Source: Streptomyces sp. DH24 (GTDB lineage: Bacteria; Actinomycetota; Actinomycetes; Streptomycetales; Streptomycetaceae). Taken from it: a DNA stretch of 64,000 nucleotides. Under the pieces are notes generated by a model. The model worked only from the letters and a program-made list of their open reading frames with translations. It was not told the origin of the DNA and searched no databases. The position numbers and the translations under genes are program-made. The first letter of the stretch is position 1. Every line of letters begins with the position of its first letter. Positions 26,785 to 35,570 of the stretch are shown in pieces. The stretch spans positions 1 to 64,000 of the forward strand of contig NZ_JARVKW010000012.1 of the NCBI RefSeq assembly GCF_029813775.1, given 5' to 3'.

Positions 26785-26858
26785 TCGGGGTGGCGGGATT
26801 TGAACCCACGACCTCTTCGTCCCGAACGAAGCGCGCTGCCAAGCTGCGCTACACCCCG
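26785..26858 (-). tRNA. tRNA-Pro, anticodon CGG
   Basis: Acceptor stem CGGGGTG pairs with CACCCCG; D arm TAGCGCAGCTTGGCAGCG; anticodon stem CTTCG/CGAAG around the loop TTCGGGA, giving anticodon CGG; T loop GGTTCAAATCC. CCA is not encoded. tRNA-Pro genes are known integration targets in Streptomyces (pSAM2), and accessory genes lie on its 3' side here. Confidence 0.97.
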
Positions 26859-26891
26859 ATGTCGCTGCTCGTCGCGGCGACGTCGTTTACT

Positions 26892-27701
26892 TTAGCCCAC
26901 CGGTGGCTGTAGGCGAAATCCGGTTTTGCCGCGGTGGCGGATCGGGTTGGGGCGGGCGTGGTCCAGGCCGACCAGCAGGACCGCCAGGGCGTAGCAGCAC
27001 AGGCCCAGGAGGAGGGCGTTGCCCAGGACGCCCTTGTAGCCGTGCTGGTCGACGTCCAGGAAGGGGTAGAGGTAGCGGGCCGGCGTGCCCGGGTCCAGGA
27101 GGGTGCCGCGGGCCAGGGAGAACGCCAGGTAGGCCAGGGGGTACAGCAGCCATGCCGCGGCCTGGCGCAGGTGCAGGCGGCCCGGGGGTGACAGCAGGAG
27201 CCAGTCCACGAGTGCCGCCAGGGGGATCGCCGTGTGCAGGGTGTGGTGCGCGAGGGTCTGCCACGGCATCTGTGCCGCCGTCTGTGTTGCCGTGCCCGTT
27301 GTCGGCCCGCCCGTCAGTGAGAGCAGGGGTGCGCCGTTCGCCAGGAGCGTGTGGTGGACCGCGCCCGCGATGAGTACGTAGAGCAGGGCCGTGCCCGTGA
27401 GCGCGCCCGAGACGGGGTGCTGGGCGGTCCAGGCCCGGCCGGCCGAGGCGATCATGACCAGCGCCAGCAGGATCCCGCTCTGGATCGTGAAGTGGCTCAG
27501 GGCCTTCGCCGGGCCGGCGTGCAGCAGTTCCAGCGTCACGGCCGTCAGTGCCGCCAGGGCGATCAGCAGGCGGAAGACGGCTACGAGTGGGCGCCTGACC
27601 GGGGGGAGCACGGCCGTCGCCGGGACGTACGAGGGGAACGGTGCGGGCATGCCGGGGAGTGCGGGGAGGTCCGGGATGTCCCTGGGTATCGGGGCGGTCA
27701 T
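26892..27701 (-). CDS. Pr6Pr family membrane protein
   Basis: 269 aa with six or seven membrane helices ([56 protein letters not shown] and others). The conserved histidines [19 protein letters not shown] and the segment [13 protein letters not shown] mark the Pr6Pr family (related to FAR-17a/AIG1), which in eukaryotes hydrolyses fatty-acid esters of hydroxy fatty acids. The bacterial role is not known. The gene ends 33 bp from the tRNA gene. Confidence 0.85.
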   Translation of the reverse strand: MTAPIPRDIPDLPALPGMPAPFPSYVPATAVLPPVRRPLVAVFRLLIALAALTAVTLELLHAGPAKALSHFTIQSGILLALVMIASAGRAWTAQHPVSGALTGTALLYVLIAGAVHHTLLANGAPLLSLTGGPTTGTATQTAAQMPWQTLAHHTLHTAIPLAALVDWLLLSPPGRLHLRQAAAWLLYPLAYLAFSLARGTLLDPGTPARYLYPFLDVDQHGYKGVLGNALLLGLCCYALAVLLVGLDHARPNPIRHRGKTGFRLQPPVG

Positions 27702-27844
27702 GCTCCAAAAGTAGGCATGAGGGGCGTAACGGGCGATGTGGGTGAGGTGTTCGGGTTACGCCGCCCCGCTGCCCGCGGCTCCCCCTGCCCCTGCTGCCCC
27801 TCTACTCCCTTACGCCCCTCGCCCCTCCCTCTCACCAGCGTCCG

Positions 27845-28771
27845 CTAGTCCCTCCCCACCAACGTCAGCAACGTCGCCTCCGGCGGGCACGCGAACCTCA
27901 CCGGCGTGTACCTGTTCGTGCCGCACCCCGCCGACACGTGCAGGTACGACGTACGGCCCTGCGCCGTGTGCGTCGACAGGCCCTTCACGCGGTCCGTGTC
28001 CAGGTCGCAGTTGGTGACCAGCGCGCCGTAGAACGGGATGCACAGCTGGCCGCCGTGGGTGTGGCCCGCCAGGATCAGCGGGTAGCCGTCCGCCGTGTAC
28101 GCGTCCAGCACCCGCAGGTACGGCGCGTGCACCACGCCCATCGAGAAGTCCGCGCCGGACGACGGTCCGCCCGCCACCTCCGCGTACCTGTCCCTCTTGA
28201 TGTGGGGATCGTCCAGGCCGGTGAGCTCGATCGACACGCCGTCGACCTTCAGCGTGCCGCGCGTGTTCGTGAGGTTCAGCCAGCCCGCGGCGTCGAAGCC
28301 GTCCCGCAGGTCCTCCCACGGGTTGTGGACCGCGCCGGTGGCGGGCGGGTTGCCGTTCAGGCCGTGGCGGCCCTGGACCTTCTCCAGCAGGTAGCGGGCC
28401 GGGTTGCGCAGCTTGGGGCCGTAGTAGTCGTTGGAGCCGAAGACGTACGCTCCCGGGAACTCCATCAGCGGGCCCAGTGCGTCCAGGACCTCCGGGATGC
28501 CCTCCGGGTCGGACAGGTTGTCGCCCGTGTTGATCACGAAGTCGGGGCGCAGGCCGGCCAGCGAGCGCAGCCAGCGCTGCTTCTTGCGCTGCCCGCCGAC
28601 CATGTGGATGTCGGAGACCTGGAGTACGCGCAGGGGGCGCATCCCCGATGGCAGGGCCGGGATCGTCACCCGTCGCAGCCGGAAGGAGCGGGCCTCGAAA
28701 CCCGCCGCGTACACCAGACCGGCGGCGCCAGCCGCCGCGAGGGACAGAGGTACTCCGTATCGCGCGCGCAT
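27845..28771 (-). CDS. Membrane-anchored metallophosphoesterase
   Basis: 308 aa. N-terminal signal or anchor (residues 5-25). The five metal-binding blocks are present: VSDIHMVGG, NTGDNLSD, GSNDYYGP (Ser for the usual Asn), LAGHTHGGQL, and a His in the block between. This is the YkuE/UDP-diacylglucosamine-type group of extracytoplasmic phosphoesterases; the substrate may be a lipid or cell-wall intermediate. Diverges from the yqeY gene. Confidence 0.92.
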   Translation of the reverse strand: MRARYGVPLSLAAAGAAGLVYAAGFEARSFRLRRVTIPALPSGMRPLRVLQVSDIHMVGGQRKKQRWLRSLAGLRPDFVINTGDNLSDPEGIPEVLDALGPLMEFPGAYVFGSNDYYGPKLRNPARYLLEKVQGRHGLNGNPPATGAVHNPWEDLRDGFDAAGWLNLTNTRGTLKVDGVSIELTGLDDPHIKRDRYAEVAGGPSSGADFSMGVVHAPYLRVLDAYTADGYPLILAGHTHGGQLCIPFYGALVTNCDLDTDRVKGLSTHTAQGRTSYLHVSAGCGTNRYTPVRFACPPEATLLTLVGRD

Positions 28772-28878
28772 ACGTCCATCGTGTCAGACCCGGCCAACTC
28801 CCGTTCCCCGCAGCCCGTCGGGACCGGCCGGGCGGGCACCCTCGGTAAATCGACGGGCGGGGTCGCCGGGGCACCTGC

Positions 28879-28884
28879 GACAAT
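28879..28884 (+). promoter_or_regulatory. -10 hexamer of a leaderless promoter (yqeY)
   Basis: GACAAT ends seven bases before the ATG at 28892. Confidence 0.45.
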
Positions 28885-28891
28885 CAGCGGC

Positions 28892-29356
28892 ATGACCACG
28901 CTCAAGTCGAAGCTGCAGGATGACCTCAACGCCGCGATCAAGGAGCGCGACGAGCTCCGCTCCTCGACGCTCCGGCTGACGCTCGCCGCGATCACCAAGG
29001 AGGAGGTCGCGGGCAAGGAGAAGCGCGAGCTCTCCGACGACGAGGTCCAGAAGGTGATCACCCGCGAGGCGAAGAAGCGGCGCGAGGCCGCCGAGGCGTT
29101 CGCGCAGGGCGGCCGTGCCGAGCAGGCCGAGCGGGAGAAGGCGGAGGGCGAGGTGCTCGCCGAGTACCTGCCGAAGCAGCTGTCCGACGAGGAGCTGAAC
29201 GCGATCGTCGCGCAGGCCGTCGGGGAGGCGAAGGCGGCCGGTGCCGAGGGTCCGCGTGCCATGGGCGCCGTCATGAAGATCGTGAACCCGAAGGTGGCCG
29301 GACTGGCCGAGGGCGGTCGCGTCGCCGCTGCGGTCAAGAAGCTGCTCGCCGGCTGA
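28892..29356 (+). CDS. GatB/YqeY domain protein
   Basis: 154 aa, the usual length. Starts MTTLKSKLQDDLNAAIKERD; SSTLRLTLAAITKEE, REAAEAFAQGGRAEQAEREK and AMGAVMKIVNPKVAGLAEG are typical. The domain is the tail domain of GatB, where it binds tRNA for amidation; the free-standing protein has no settled role. Convergent with the PBP gene, with a shared hairpin between them. Confidence 0.93.
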   Translation: MTTLKSKLQDDLNAAIKERDELRSSTLRLTLAAITKEEVAGKEKRELSDDEVQKVITREAKKRREAAEAFAQGGRAEQAEREKAEGEVLAEYLPKQLSDEELNAIVAQAVGEAKAAGAEGPRAMGAVMKIVNPKVAGLAEGGRVAAAVKKLLAG

Positions 29357-29551
29357 CGCGGCCCCAGGCGCTCCCCACCGGTTGATTCGGCGGCCTCGGC
29401 CGCTCCTCGTCGGCTGGGCCGACCTCAGTCGCTCACCTCCGGCTGAGTCGGCTTCGACCGGTCACTACCGGCTGAGCCGACCTGGCCGTCCCACGGGCGG
29501 TGACTGCCGAGCGCTCGCACCGCAGCGAGCGGCTGCCCCGCACAGCGACCG

Positions 29552-29607
29552 ACGGCCCCTCCTTCCCGTACGAATCCGTCCACATCCGTACGGGGAAGAG
29601 GGGCCGT
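29552..29607. terminator. Bidirectional hairpin between yqeY and the PBP gene
   Basis: Arms ACGGCCCCTCCTTCCCGTACG and its near complement (19 of 21 pairs) with a 14-base loop. The preceding 29357-29520 carries loose repeats of CGGCTGAGCCGACC. Confidence 0.7.
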
Positions 29608-29642
29608 CGCCGTCATTCAGGACCGGTCGCCGGTCGGGGGCG

Positions 29643-31934
29643 TCAGCCGCGGCCGCCCCCGTTGCCGTTCCCGCCGTTCCCCTGGCCCCGGATCCAGCCC
29701 TCGGGGATGGAGAAGGTGGGGGTCGGGTTGGCGCCGCCGTCTCCGCCGCCGCCGGTCAGGCCGCCGATGAAGCCGGCGTTGTCGCCGTTGCCGCCGTCGT
29801 CGTTGCCCCGGCCGCGGTCCCGGTCCTCGTCGTCCTTCTCCTTGTCCTTGTCCTTGTCGGGATCGGGGATGTCGATGAGGTTGAAGGAGCCCGCGTCCTT
29901 GCCCGCGAGGGCACCGGTCATCGCGTCGCGCCAGATCGGGCCCGGTACCGAGCCGCCGTACACCTTGGCGTGCCACGACCCGCCGATGCTGATGTTGATC
30001 ATCTTGACCTGCTGGGTGGCGCTGCCGACCCACACCGCCCCGGACAGGTTCGGCGTGTAGCCGACGAACCAGGCGTTCCTGCGCTCGTCCGTCGTGCCCG
30101 TCTTGCCGGCGTTGTCGCGGTCCGTGAGGCCGGCCTTCTGGCCCGTTCCGGAGTCGACCACGCCCTGGAGCAGGGTGTTCACCGTGTCCGCGGTCTTCTC
30201 GCTCATCGCCCGCGAGCACGTCGACTTCGGTACCTGGAGCGAGTTCTGCCGGTCACCGACACTCTGGGTGATCGACTCGATGGCGATCGGCGTGCAGTAC
30301 ATGCCGCGGGAGGCGAAGGCGGCGTACGCGCTCGCCATCGTCAGCGGGGAGACGCCCTTGGAGCCGAGGGAGATGGCGGGCACCTCCGGCAGCCGCTCGC
30401 CGTTGCCCTGCACGACCTTCAGGCCGTCCGTCATCTTCATCAGGGGGCACAGGCCGATGTCGGCGACCATCTGCACGAAGTAGGTGTTGACCGACTTGGC
30501 CATGGCCTCCTTCAGCCGGTACGGGCCGACCTCCGACTCGTCCTCGTTGGGCACGGTCTCACCGCTCTGGTTCATCCAGGGCTTGCCGCTGCACGTCGAG
30601 ACGGGGTCGGGGTAGCGCATCTCGTACGGGGACGGGTACTCCTGGGTGGGCGGTCGTCCTTCCTCGAGCGCGGCCGCCGCGACGAAGGGCTTGAACGTCG
30701 AGCCGGTCGGGAAGCCGTAGTTGGAGCCGCCCCTGTCGCTGCCGACCGAGTAGTTGAGCACGGTCTCGTGCCGCTTGGCGTCGGTGCCGTACGGCTTCGA
30801 CTGCCCCATCGCCACGATCTTGCCGGTGCCGGGTTCGACGAGGGTGGACGCGGCGGCGACCTTGTCGCTCTTGGCGACGTGGTCCTTCAGCGACTGCTGG
30901 ACGGAACTCTGGGCCTGCGGATCCAGCGTCGTCCGGATCGTCAGGCCGCCCTGGTTCCAGATCCTCGCGCGGTCCTCCTTGGTCTTGCCGAAGACCGGGT
31001 CGTTCAGGAAGACCTGGCGGACGTAGTCGCAGAAGAAGCCGGCGCCCGAGACGGCCGTGATGCAGCCGTTCTTGGGCTTGCTGACCTTCAGCCCGAGCGG
31101 GGCCTTCTTCGCCCTGTCGGCCTCCGCCCGCGAGATGTCGCCGACCTCGGCCATCCGCTGGAGCACGATGTTGCGCCGCTTGGTGGCCTCGGTCTCGTCG
31201 TTCACCGGGTCGTACCGGCTGGGCGACTGGACGATGCCGGCGAGGAGCGCGGACTCCTGGAGGTTCAGGTCCTTGGCGGGCTTGGAGAAGTAGCGCTGGG
31301 CGGCGGCCTCGATGCCGTAGGCCTGCTGGCCGAAGAACGTGATGTTCAGGTAGTTCTCGAGGATCTTCTTCTTGCCGAGCTCCTCCTCGACCTGGATCGC
31401 GTACTTCAGCTCGCGGATCTTCCGGCCGATGGTCTGCTGCGTGGCCTGCGCGACCTTCGTCGGGTCGTCGCCGGCCTCCTCGACGAAGACGTTCTTCACG
31501 TACTGCTGCGTGAGCGTGGACGCGCCCTCGGCGACGCCGCCGCTCTGCGCGTTCTTGTTCAGGGCGCGCAGCACGCCCTTCAGGTCGACCGCGCCGTGCT
31601 GGTAGAAGCGCGAGTCCTCGATCGCGACGATCGCCTTCTGCATGTACGGCGAGATGTCCGTGAGGTCGACGACCGTGCGGTCGCGCGAGTACACCGTGGC
31701 GATCTGGCCGCCGTCGGCGTCCAGGATCGTGGTGCGCTGGCTGAGCGGTGGGGTCTTCATGTTGGCCGGGAGCTCGTCGAAACTCTCCACCGTTCCCTTG
31801 GCGGCGAGTCCCAGCGCGCCGACGGCGGGCAGCGCGATGCCGGCCATGACGGCTCCCGCGAGCACACTGACTCCGAGGAACTTGGCGGCCTGCTGCGTTG
31901 GCGACAGACCACCGCCCGAGCGCTTCTTTGGCAT
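29643..31934 (-). CDS. Class A penicillin-binding protein (glycosyltransferase-transpeptidase)
   Basis: 763 aa. Cytoplasmic Lys-rich start, membrane helix at about 18-43, GT51 domain with catalytic Glu106 in EDSRFYQHGAVD and GASTLTQQYVKNVF, then the transpeptidase domain with Ser412-TFK415, Ser481-V-Asn483 and Lys611-TG. All motifs are intact, so it polymerises and cross-links peptidoglycan. The C-terminal tail is Asp/Gly/Asn-rich and low in order. It diverges from wblA; this pairing is conserved in S. coelicolor (from memory SCO3580/SCO3579). Confidence 0.96.
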   Translation of the reverse strand: MPKKRSGGGLSPTQQAAKFLGVSVLAGAVMAGIALPAVGALGLAAKGTVESFDELPANMKTPPLSQRTTILDADGGQIATVYSRDRTVVDLTDISPYMQKAIVAIEDSRFYQHGAVDLKGVLRALNKNAQSGGVAEGASTLTQQYVKNVFVEEAGDDPTKVAQATQQTIGRKIRELKYAIQVEEELGKKKILENYLNITFFGQQAYGIEAAAQRYFSKPAKDLNLQESALLAGIVQSPSRYDPVNDETEATKRRNIVLQRMAEVGDISRAEADRAKKAPLGLKVSKPKNGCITAVSGAGFFCDYVRQVFLNDPVFGKTKEDRARIWNQGGLTIRTTLDPQAQSSVQQSLKDHVAKSDKVAAASTLVEPGTGKIVAMGQSKPYGTDAKRHETVLNYSVGSDRGGSNYGFPTGSTFKPFVAAAALEEGRPPTQEYPSPYEMRYPDPVSTCSGKPWMNQSGETVPNEDESEVGPYRLKEAMAKSVNTYFVQMVADIGLCPLMKMTDGLKVVQGNGERLPEVPAISLGSKGVSPLTMASAYAAFASRGMYCTPIAIESITQSVGDRQNSLQVPKSTCSRAMSEKTADTVNTLLQGVVDSGTGQKAGLTDRDNAGKTGTTDERRNAWFVGYTPNLSGAVWVGSATQQVKMINISIGGSWHAKVYGGSVPGPIWRDAMTGALAGKDAGSFNLIDIPDPDKDKDKEKDDEDRDRGRGNDDGGNGDNAGFIGGLTGGGGDGGANPTPTFSIPEGWIRGQGNGGNGNGGGRG

Positions 31935-32459
31935 GAGGGCAGCCTAATCCGTACTTGTGTCCGTTCCGACGGTGCCCGGTCCGCCGCGTGTACGCCGGCG
32001 TCGGCCCGCGGGTGGTGCGGCGGCGCGTGACGGCGCGGCAAAGTCGGGTACGGACGTTGCCATTCGCCGGACACGCGTATAGGCGTTGGCCTAAGCTGCC
32101 TTCAACTGTCACAGCAGGGCGGCCACGTAATCAATACGTCCCGGGACCTCGAATCGTTCCGAGTCCCACCGACTTTCCTGGTCGGACGTGTTGGGCCCGT
32201 GTCCGAATTGGCCTTGTGTGTCGCCGGGTGTCCGCTGTGACGCAACAGAACCATCCCGAATGCCGGGATTGTCGCGCATGTCGCCAGGTCACTCCCCTGG
32301 GTGATCTGCCGCTAACCCATAGTCCGTTCGGGCCATTCAAGATTGGGCCCGAAGGGGGTGTTGCGCTGTGCCCACCTTCCGTAACGTCCTCAACTGGCGG
32401 CGGTGAATATGCCGCTGCCGCCGTGGGGGAGCCTCGATTCGGGAGAGGACGGCGCCGGT
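31935..32459. promoter_or_regulatory. Long regulatory gap between the PBP gene and wblA
   Basis: 525 bp without a gene. It contains ACGTA-n5-TACGT at 32125-32139 and a 22-bp imperfect inverted repeat AGGTCACTC...GGGTGATCT at 32287-32308. Both are candidate operators. In S. coelicolor the wblA upstream region is known to bind developmental regulators, so a long regulated leader is expected here. Confidence 0.5.
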
Positions 32460-32798
32460 ATGGGCTGGGTAACCGACTGGAGTGCGCAGGCGGCCTGCCG
32501 CACTACCGATCCGGATGAACTGTTCGTTCAGGGAGCAGCGCAGAACAGAGCCAAGGCGGTGTGCACCGGATGCCCGGTGCGGACCGAGTGCCTGGCCGAC
32601 GCGCTGGACAACCGCGTCGAGTTCGGCGTGTGGGGAGGAATGACGGAGCGGGAGCGCCGGGCACTGCTGCGCCGGCGGCCGACCGTGACCTCCTGGCGCA
32701 GACTGCTGGAGACGGCGCGTACGGAGTACGAGCGGGGCACGGGTGTCGTGCCCCTCGACGACGACGAGGTCTACGAGAACTACGCCGCGGTGGGCTGA
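32460..32798 (+). CDS. wblA: WhiB-like regulator WblA
   Basis: 112 aa. Four iron-sulfur cluster ligands Cys13, Cys35, Cys38 and Cys44 (CTGCPVRTEC), the GVWGGM turn (residues 56-61) and the basic segment RERRALLRRRPTVTSWRRLL. The sequence MGWVTDWSAQAACRTTDPDE is that of Streptomyces WblA, a pleiotropic regulator that slows antibiotic production and is needed for sporulation. I start at ATG 32460 (GGAGAGG upstream); an in-frame GTG at 32403 would add 19 residues. Flanked by the PBP and ArsA-like genes as in S. coelicolor. Confidence 0.95.
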   Translation: MGWVTDWSAQAACRTTDPDELFVQGAAQNRAKAVCTGCPVRTECLADALDNRVEFGVWGGMTERERRALLRRRPTVTSWRRLLETARTEYERGTGVVPLDDDEVYENYAAVG

Positions 32799-32912
32799 GC
32801 GCGTCCCCCTGTCCGGCAGGGGGTTCCGCACCTTACGTCGGCGGCCTTCCCGCGCCGGGCTCTCCGGTCGCCGGGCTTTCGGGCACGGGCTCTCGGGCGT
32901 CCGCCCGCCGGG

Positions 32913-34268
32913 CTACGGCAGTTCGTGCCGGTGCGCCGCGAGACGGTCTCCGATGTCCCGCAGCCCCGTCAGGTCGTGCACGTCGCCGGGCAGTGCGGCC
33001 ACCTCGACGACTGCCACCTCGGGGTGCAGCGAGGTGAAGCGGTCACGGGTGCGCTGCTCGCGCGCGAGCAACTGCATACGATCGGCGTGCAGCCGCAGCA
33101 GACCCGCGGTGAGCTGGTCCACGGACTGTTCCTGGTCGGTGTCGGACCCCTGGTCGGCGGTTTCCTCGGCGGCGGGGGAGCCTTCCTCGGGAGCCGGGTC
33201 CACTGCTGGTGTCACGGGCGCGGGAGAGTCTGAACTGTCGTACGTGTCGGGGGAGTTACGAAGTCCTACTTTCCCGCCGTCCTGATCCACAATGCCGCGC
33301 TCTTCAAGATTTTCCGCAGCGGCGAGCGCCCGCTCGGCCGACAGCCGGCCGGCGCCGCTGCCGTGCACCCGGTTGAGCACCAGACCCGCCAGCGGCATGT
33401 CCTCCGCCGCCAGCCGTTCCACGAAGTACGCGGCCTCGCGCAGTGCGTCCCGCTCCGGGGCCGCGACCACCAGGAACGCCGTGCCGGGCGCCTGGAGCAG
33501 CTTGTACGTCGCGTCCGCGCGGGTGCGGAAGCCGCCGAACGTCGAGTCCATCGCGGCGACGAACGTCTGGACGTCCTTCAGCAGTTGACCGCCGAGCACC
33601 TTGCCGAGGGCGCCCGTCATCATCGACATCCCGACGTTCAGGAATTTCATTCCCGCCCGGCCGCCGACCTTCGCCGGGGCCAGCAGCAACCGGATCAGCT
33701 TCCCGTCGAGGAACGAGCCGAGCCGCTTGGGCGCGTCCAGGAAGTCCAGCGCCGAACGGGACGGCGGCGTGTCGACGACGATGAGGTCCCACTCGTCCCT
33801 CGACCGCAGCTGGCCCAGCTTCTCCATCGCCATGTACTCCTGCGTGCCCGCGAAGCCCGCCGAGAGCGACTGGTAGAAGGGGTTGCTCAGGATGGCGGCG
33901 GCCCGGTCGCCGTCTGCGTGCGCCTCGACGATCTCGTCGAAGGTGCGCTTCATGTCGAGCATCATCGCGTGCAGTTCGCCGTCGCCCTCGACGCCCTTCA
34001 CGCGCCGCGGGGTGTTGTCCAGCGAGTCGATGCCCATCGACTGGGCGAGCCTGCGGGCCGGATCGATGGTCAGCACGACGACCTTGCGACCCCGCTCCGC
34101 CGCCCGCAGCCCGAGGGCCGCCGCCGTGGTGGTCTTGCCGACGCCGCCCGAGCCGCAGCACACGACGATGCGCGTCCCGGGGTCGTCCAGCAGCGGGTCG
34201 ACGTCGAGCACGCGCGCGGGGGCGAGCGGGCGGGCGGCGGAGTCGCGCTGGGCCGGGTCCGGACTCAT
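32913..34268 (-). CDS. ArsA-like ATPase, second gene of a pair
   Basis: 451 aa. Deviant Walker A CGSGGVGKTTTAAALG, Switch I/II-like VVLTIDPARRLAQSMGIDSL and DLIVVDTPPSRSALDFLDAP. No membrane segments. No arsenite-binding cysteines are visible, so it is probably not an arsenic pump subunit but a Get3-like or signalling P-loop protein. It follows another ArsA-like gene after 49 bp on the same strand; such neighbours in actinobacteria probably work as a heterodimer. Ends with an acidic Glu/Asp-rich insert and a helical tail. Confidence 0.88.
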   Translation of the reverse strand: MSPDPAQRDSAARPLAPARVLDVDPLLDDPGTRIVVCCGSGGVGKTTTAAALGLRAAERGRKVVVLTIDPARRLAQSMGIDSLDNTPRRVKGVEGDGELHAMMLDMKRTFDEIVEAHADGDRAAAILSNPFYQSLSAGFAGTQEYMAMEKLGQLRSRDEWDLIVVDTPPSRSALDFLDAPKRLGSFLDGKLIRLLLAPAKVGGRAGMKFLNVGMSMMTGALGKVLGGQLLKDVQTFVAAMDSTFGGFRTRADATYKLLQAPGTAFLVVAAPERDALREAAYFVERLAAEDMPLAGLVLNRVHGSGAGRLSAERALAAAENLEERGIVDQDGGKVGLRNSPDTYDSSDSPAPVTPAVDPAPEEGSPAAEETADQGSDTDQEQSVDQLTAGLLRLHADRMQLLAREQRTRDRFTSLHPEVAVVEVAALPGDVHDLTGLRDIGDRLAAHRHELP

Positions 34269-34317
34269 GACATCCCCTGCTTCCGACGTCTGGTGGGCCG
34301 CACGAGGGACGCGGACC

Positions 34318-35295
34318 TCATGACAGGCCCTGCTCGCGCAGCTCGGCGGCCAGTTCGTACAGCCCTGCCAGGTCCATGCCCTCCGTCCGCAGCGGCAGTT
34401 CGTGCCGCGGCAGGCCGAGGTCGGCGAGCGCCGCGCGCTGCTCGTGCTCCAGCGTGTACCGCTCGGCGTACTCCGCGGCCTGCTGCAGCAACGGGTCCAC
34501 CAGCCGCTCGGCGTGCCCGCCGCGCCGCGCCCCGCCGAGCCCGGCGGCGGACAGCGACCTGGCGATCGAAGAACGCGGCACGGTCCGTACGAGTTCCAGG
34601 TCGGCCGCGTCCAACACCTCCGGCCGCACCATGTTCACGATGACCCGGCCCACCGGCAGGCGCGCCGCGCGCAGCTCGGCGATGCCGTCCGCGGTCTCCT
34701 GGACCGGCATCTCCTCCAGCAGCGTCACCAGGTGCACCGCCGTCTCCGGCGACTTGAGCACCCGCATGACGGCCTGCGCCTGGTTGTGTATGGGGCCGAT
34801 CTTCGCGAGGCCGGCCACCTCGTCGTTGACGTTGAGGAAGCGGGTGATGCGTCCCGTCGGGGGCGCGTCCATGACGACGTAGTCGTAGACGAACCGTCCC
34901 GACTTGGTCTTGCGGCGCACCGCTTCGCACGCCTTGCCGGTCAGGAGCACGTCCCGCAGGCCCGGCGCGATGGTGGTGGCGAAGTCGATCGCGCCGATCT
35001 TCTTCAGGGCCCGGCCGGCGCCGCCGAGCTTGTAGAACATCTGGAGGTAGTCCAGCAGGGCCAGTTCCGGGTCTATGGCGAGGGCGTACACCTCCCCGCC
35101 ACCGGGAGCCACAGCGATCTTCCTCTCCTCGTAGGGCAGCGCCTCTGTCTCGAAGAGCTGCGCGATGCCCTGCCGGCCCTCGACCTCGACGAGGAGCGTC
35201 CGCTTCCCCTCCGTGGCCAGGGCCAGCGCTAGGGCCGCGGCGACCGTGGTCTTGCCGGTCCCGCCCTTGCCGCTGACGACCTGGAGCCTGCTCAC
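34318..35295 (-). CDS. ArsA-like ATPase, first gene of a pair
   Basis: 325 aa, GTG start. Walker A SGKGGTGKTTVAAALALAL at residues 8-26 with the signature lysine, then EVEGRQGIAQLFETEALPYE and the Switch II block YVVMDAPPTGRITRFLNV. Contains the segment ALAIDPELALLDYLQMFYKL typical of the actinobacterial pair next to wblA (from memory SCO3577/3578). The partner gene follows downstream. Function is not established. Confidence 0.88.
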   Translation of the reverse strand: MSRLQVVSGKGGTGKTTVAAALALALATEGKRTLLVEVEGRQGIAQLFETEALPYEERKIAVAPGGGEVYALAIDPELALLDYLQMFYKLGGAGRALKKIGAIDFATTIAPGLRDVLLTGKACEAVRRKTKSGRFVYDYVVMDAPPTGRITRFLNVNDEVAGLAKIGPIHNQAQAVMRVLKSPETAVHLVTLLEEMPVQETADGIAELRAARLPVGRVIVNMVRPEVLDAADLELVRTVPRSSIARSLSAAGLGGARRGGHAERLVDPLLQQAAEYAERYTLEHEQRAALADLGLPRHELPLRTEGMDLAGLYELAAELREQGLS

Positions 35296-35386
35296 GTATT
35301 CGAGCCTAACCAGTCCGAGTCGGGACCACGCGGGAGGCTGTGGACAATGTGGCCGCGGTCGCGGCGGGAGGCGTCGGAGCAGCGGC

Positions 35387-35392
35387 TAGAGT
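35387..35392 (+). promoter_or_regulatory. -10 hexamer of a leaderless promoter (DUF4177 gene)
   Basis: TAGAGT ends seven bases before the ATG at 35400. Confidence 0.5.
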
Positions 35393-35399
35393 CGGCCGC

Positions 35400-35570
35400 A
35401 TGACCAAGTGGGAATACTCAACCGTGCCGCTGCTCGTCCACGCCACGAAGCAGATTCTGGACACCTGGGGCGAGGACGGCTGGGAGCTCGTCCAGGTCGT
35501 GCCCGGGCCGAACAACCCCGAGCAGCTCGTCGCCTACATGAAGCGCGAGAAGCCGGTGAGCAAGGGATGA
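35400..35570 (+). CDS. DUF4177 family small protein
   Basis: 56 aa. MTKWEYSTVPLLVHATKQIL followed by DTWGEDGWELVQVVPG, the compact strand-helix-strand of DUF4177. Its stop overlaps the RidA start by 3 bases (ATGA), so the two proteins are made together. Function unknown. TAGAGT seven bases upstream argues for a leaderless mRNA. Confidence 0.85.
   Translation: MTKWEYSTVPLLVHATKQILDTWGEDGWELVQVVPGPNNPEQLVAYMKREKPVSKG

Noticed and set aside
29382..32030. An 882-codon plus-strand open frame.
   Set aside because: Antisense shadow of the class A PBP gene caused by high GC; composition is Arg/Val/Leu/Gly-rich without any domain.
32913..35295. Arsenic resistance locus.
   Set aside because: ArsA-like genes only; no arsB, arsC or arsR and no metal-binding cysteines.
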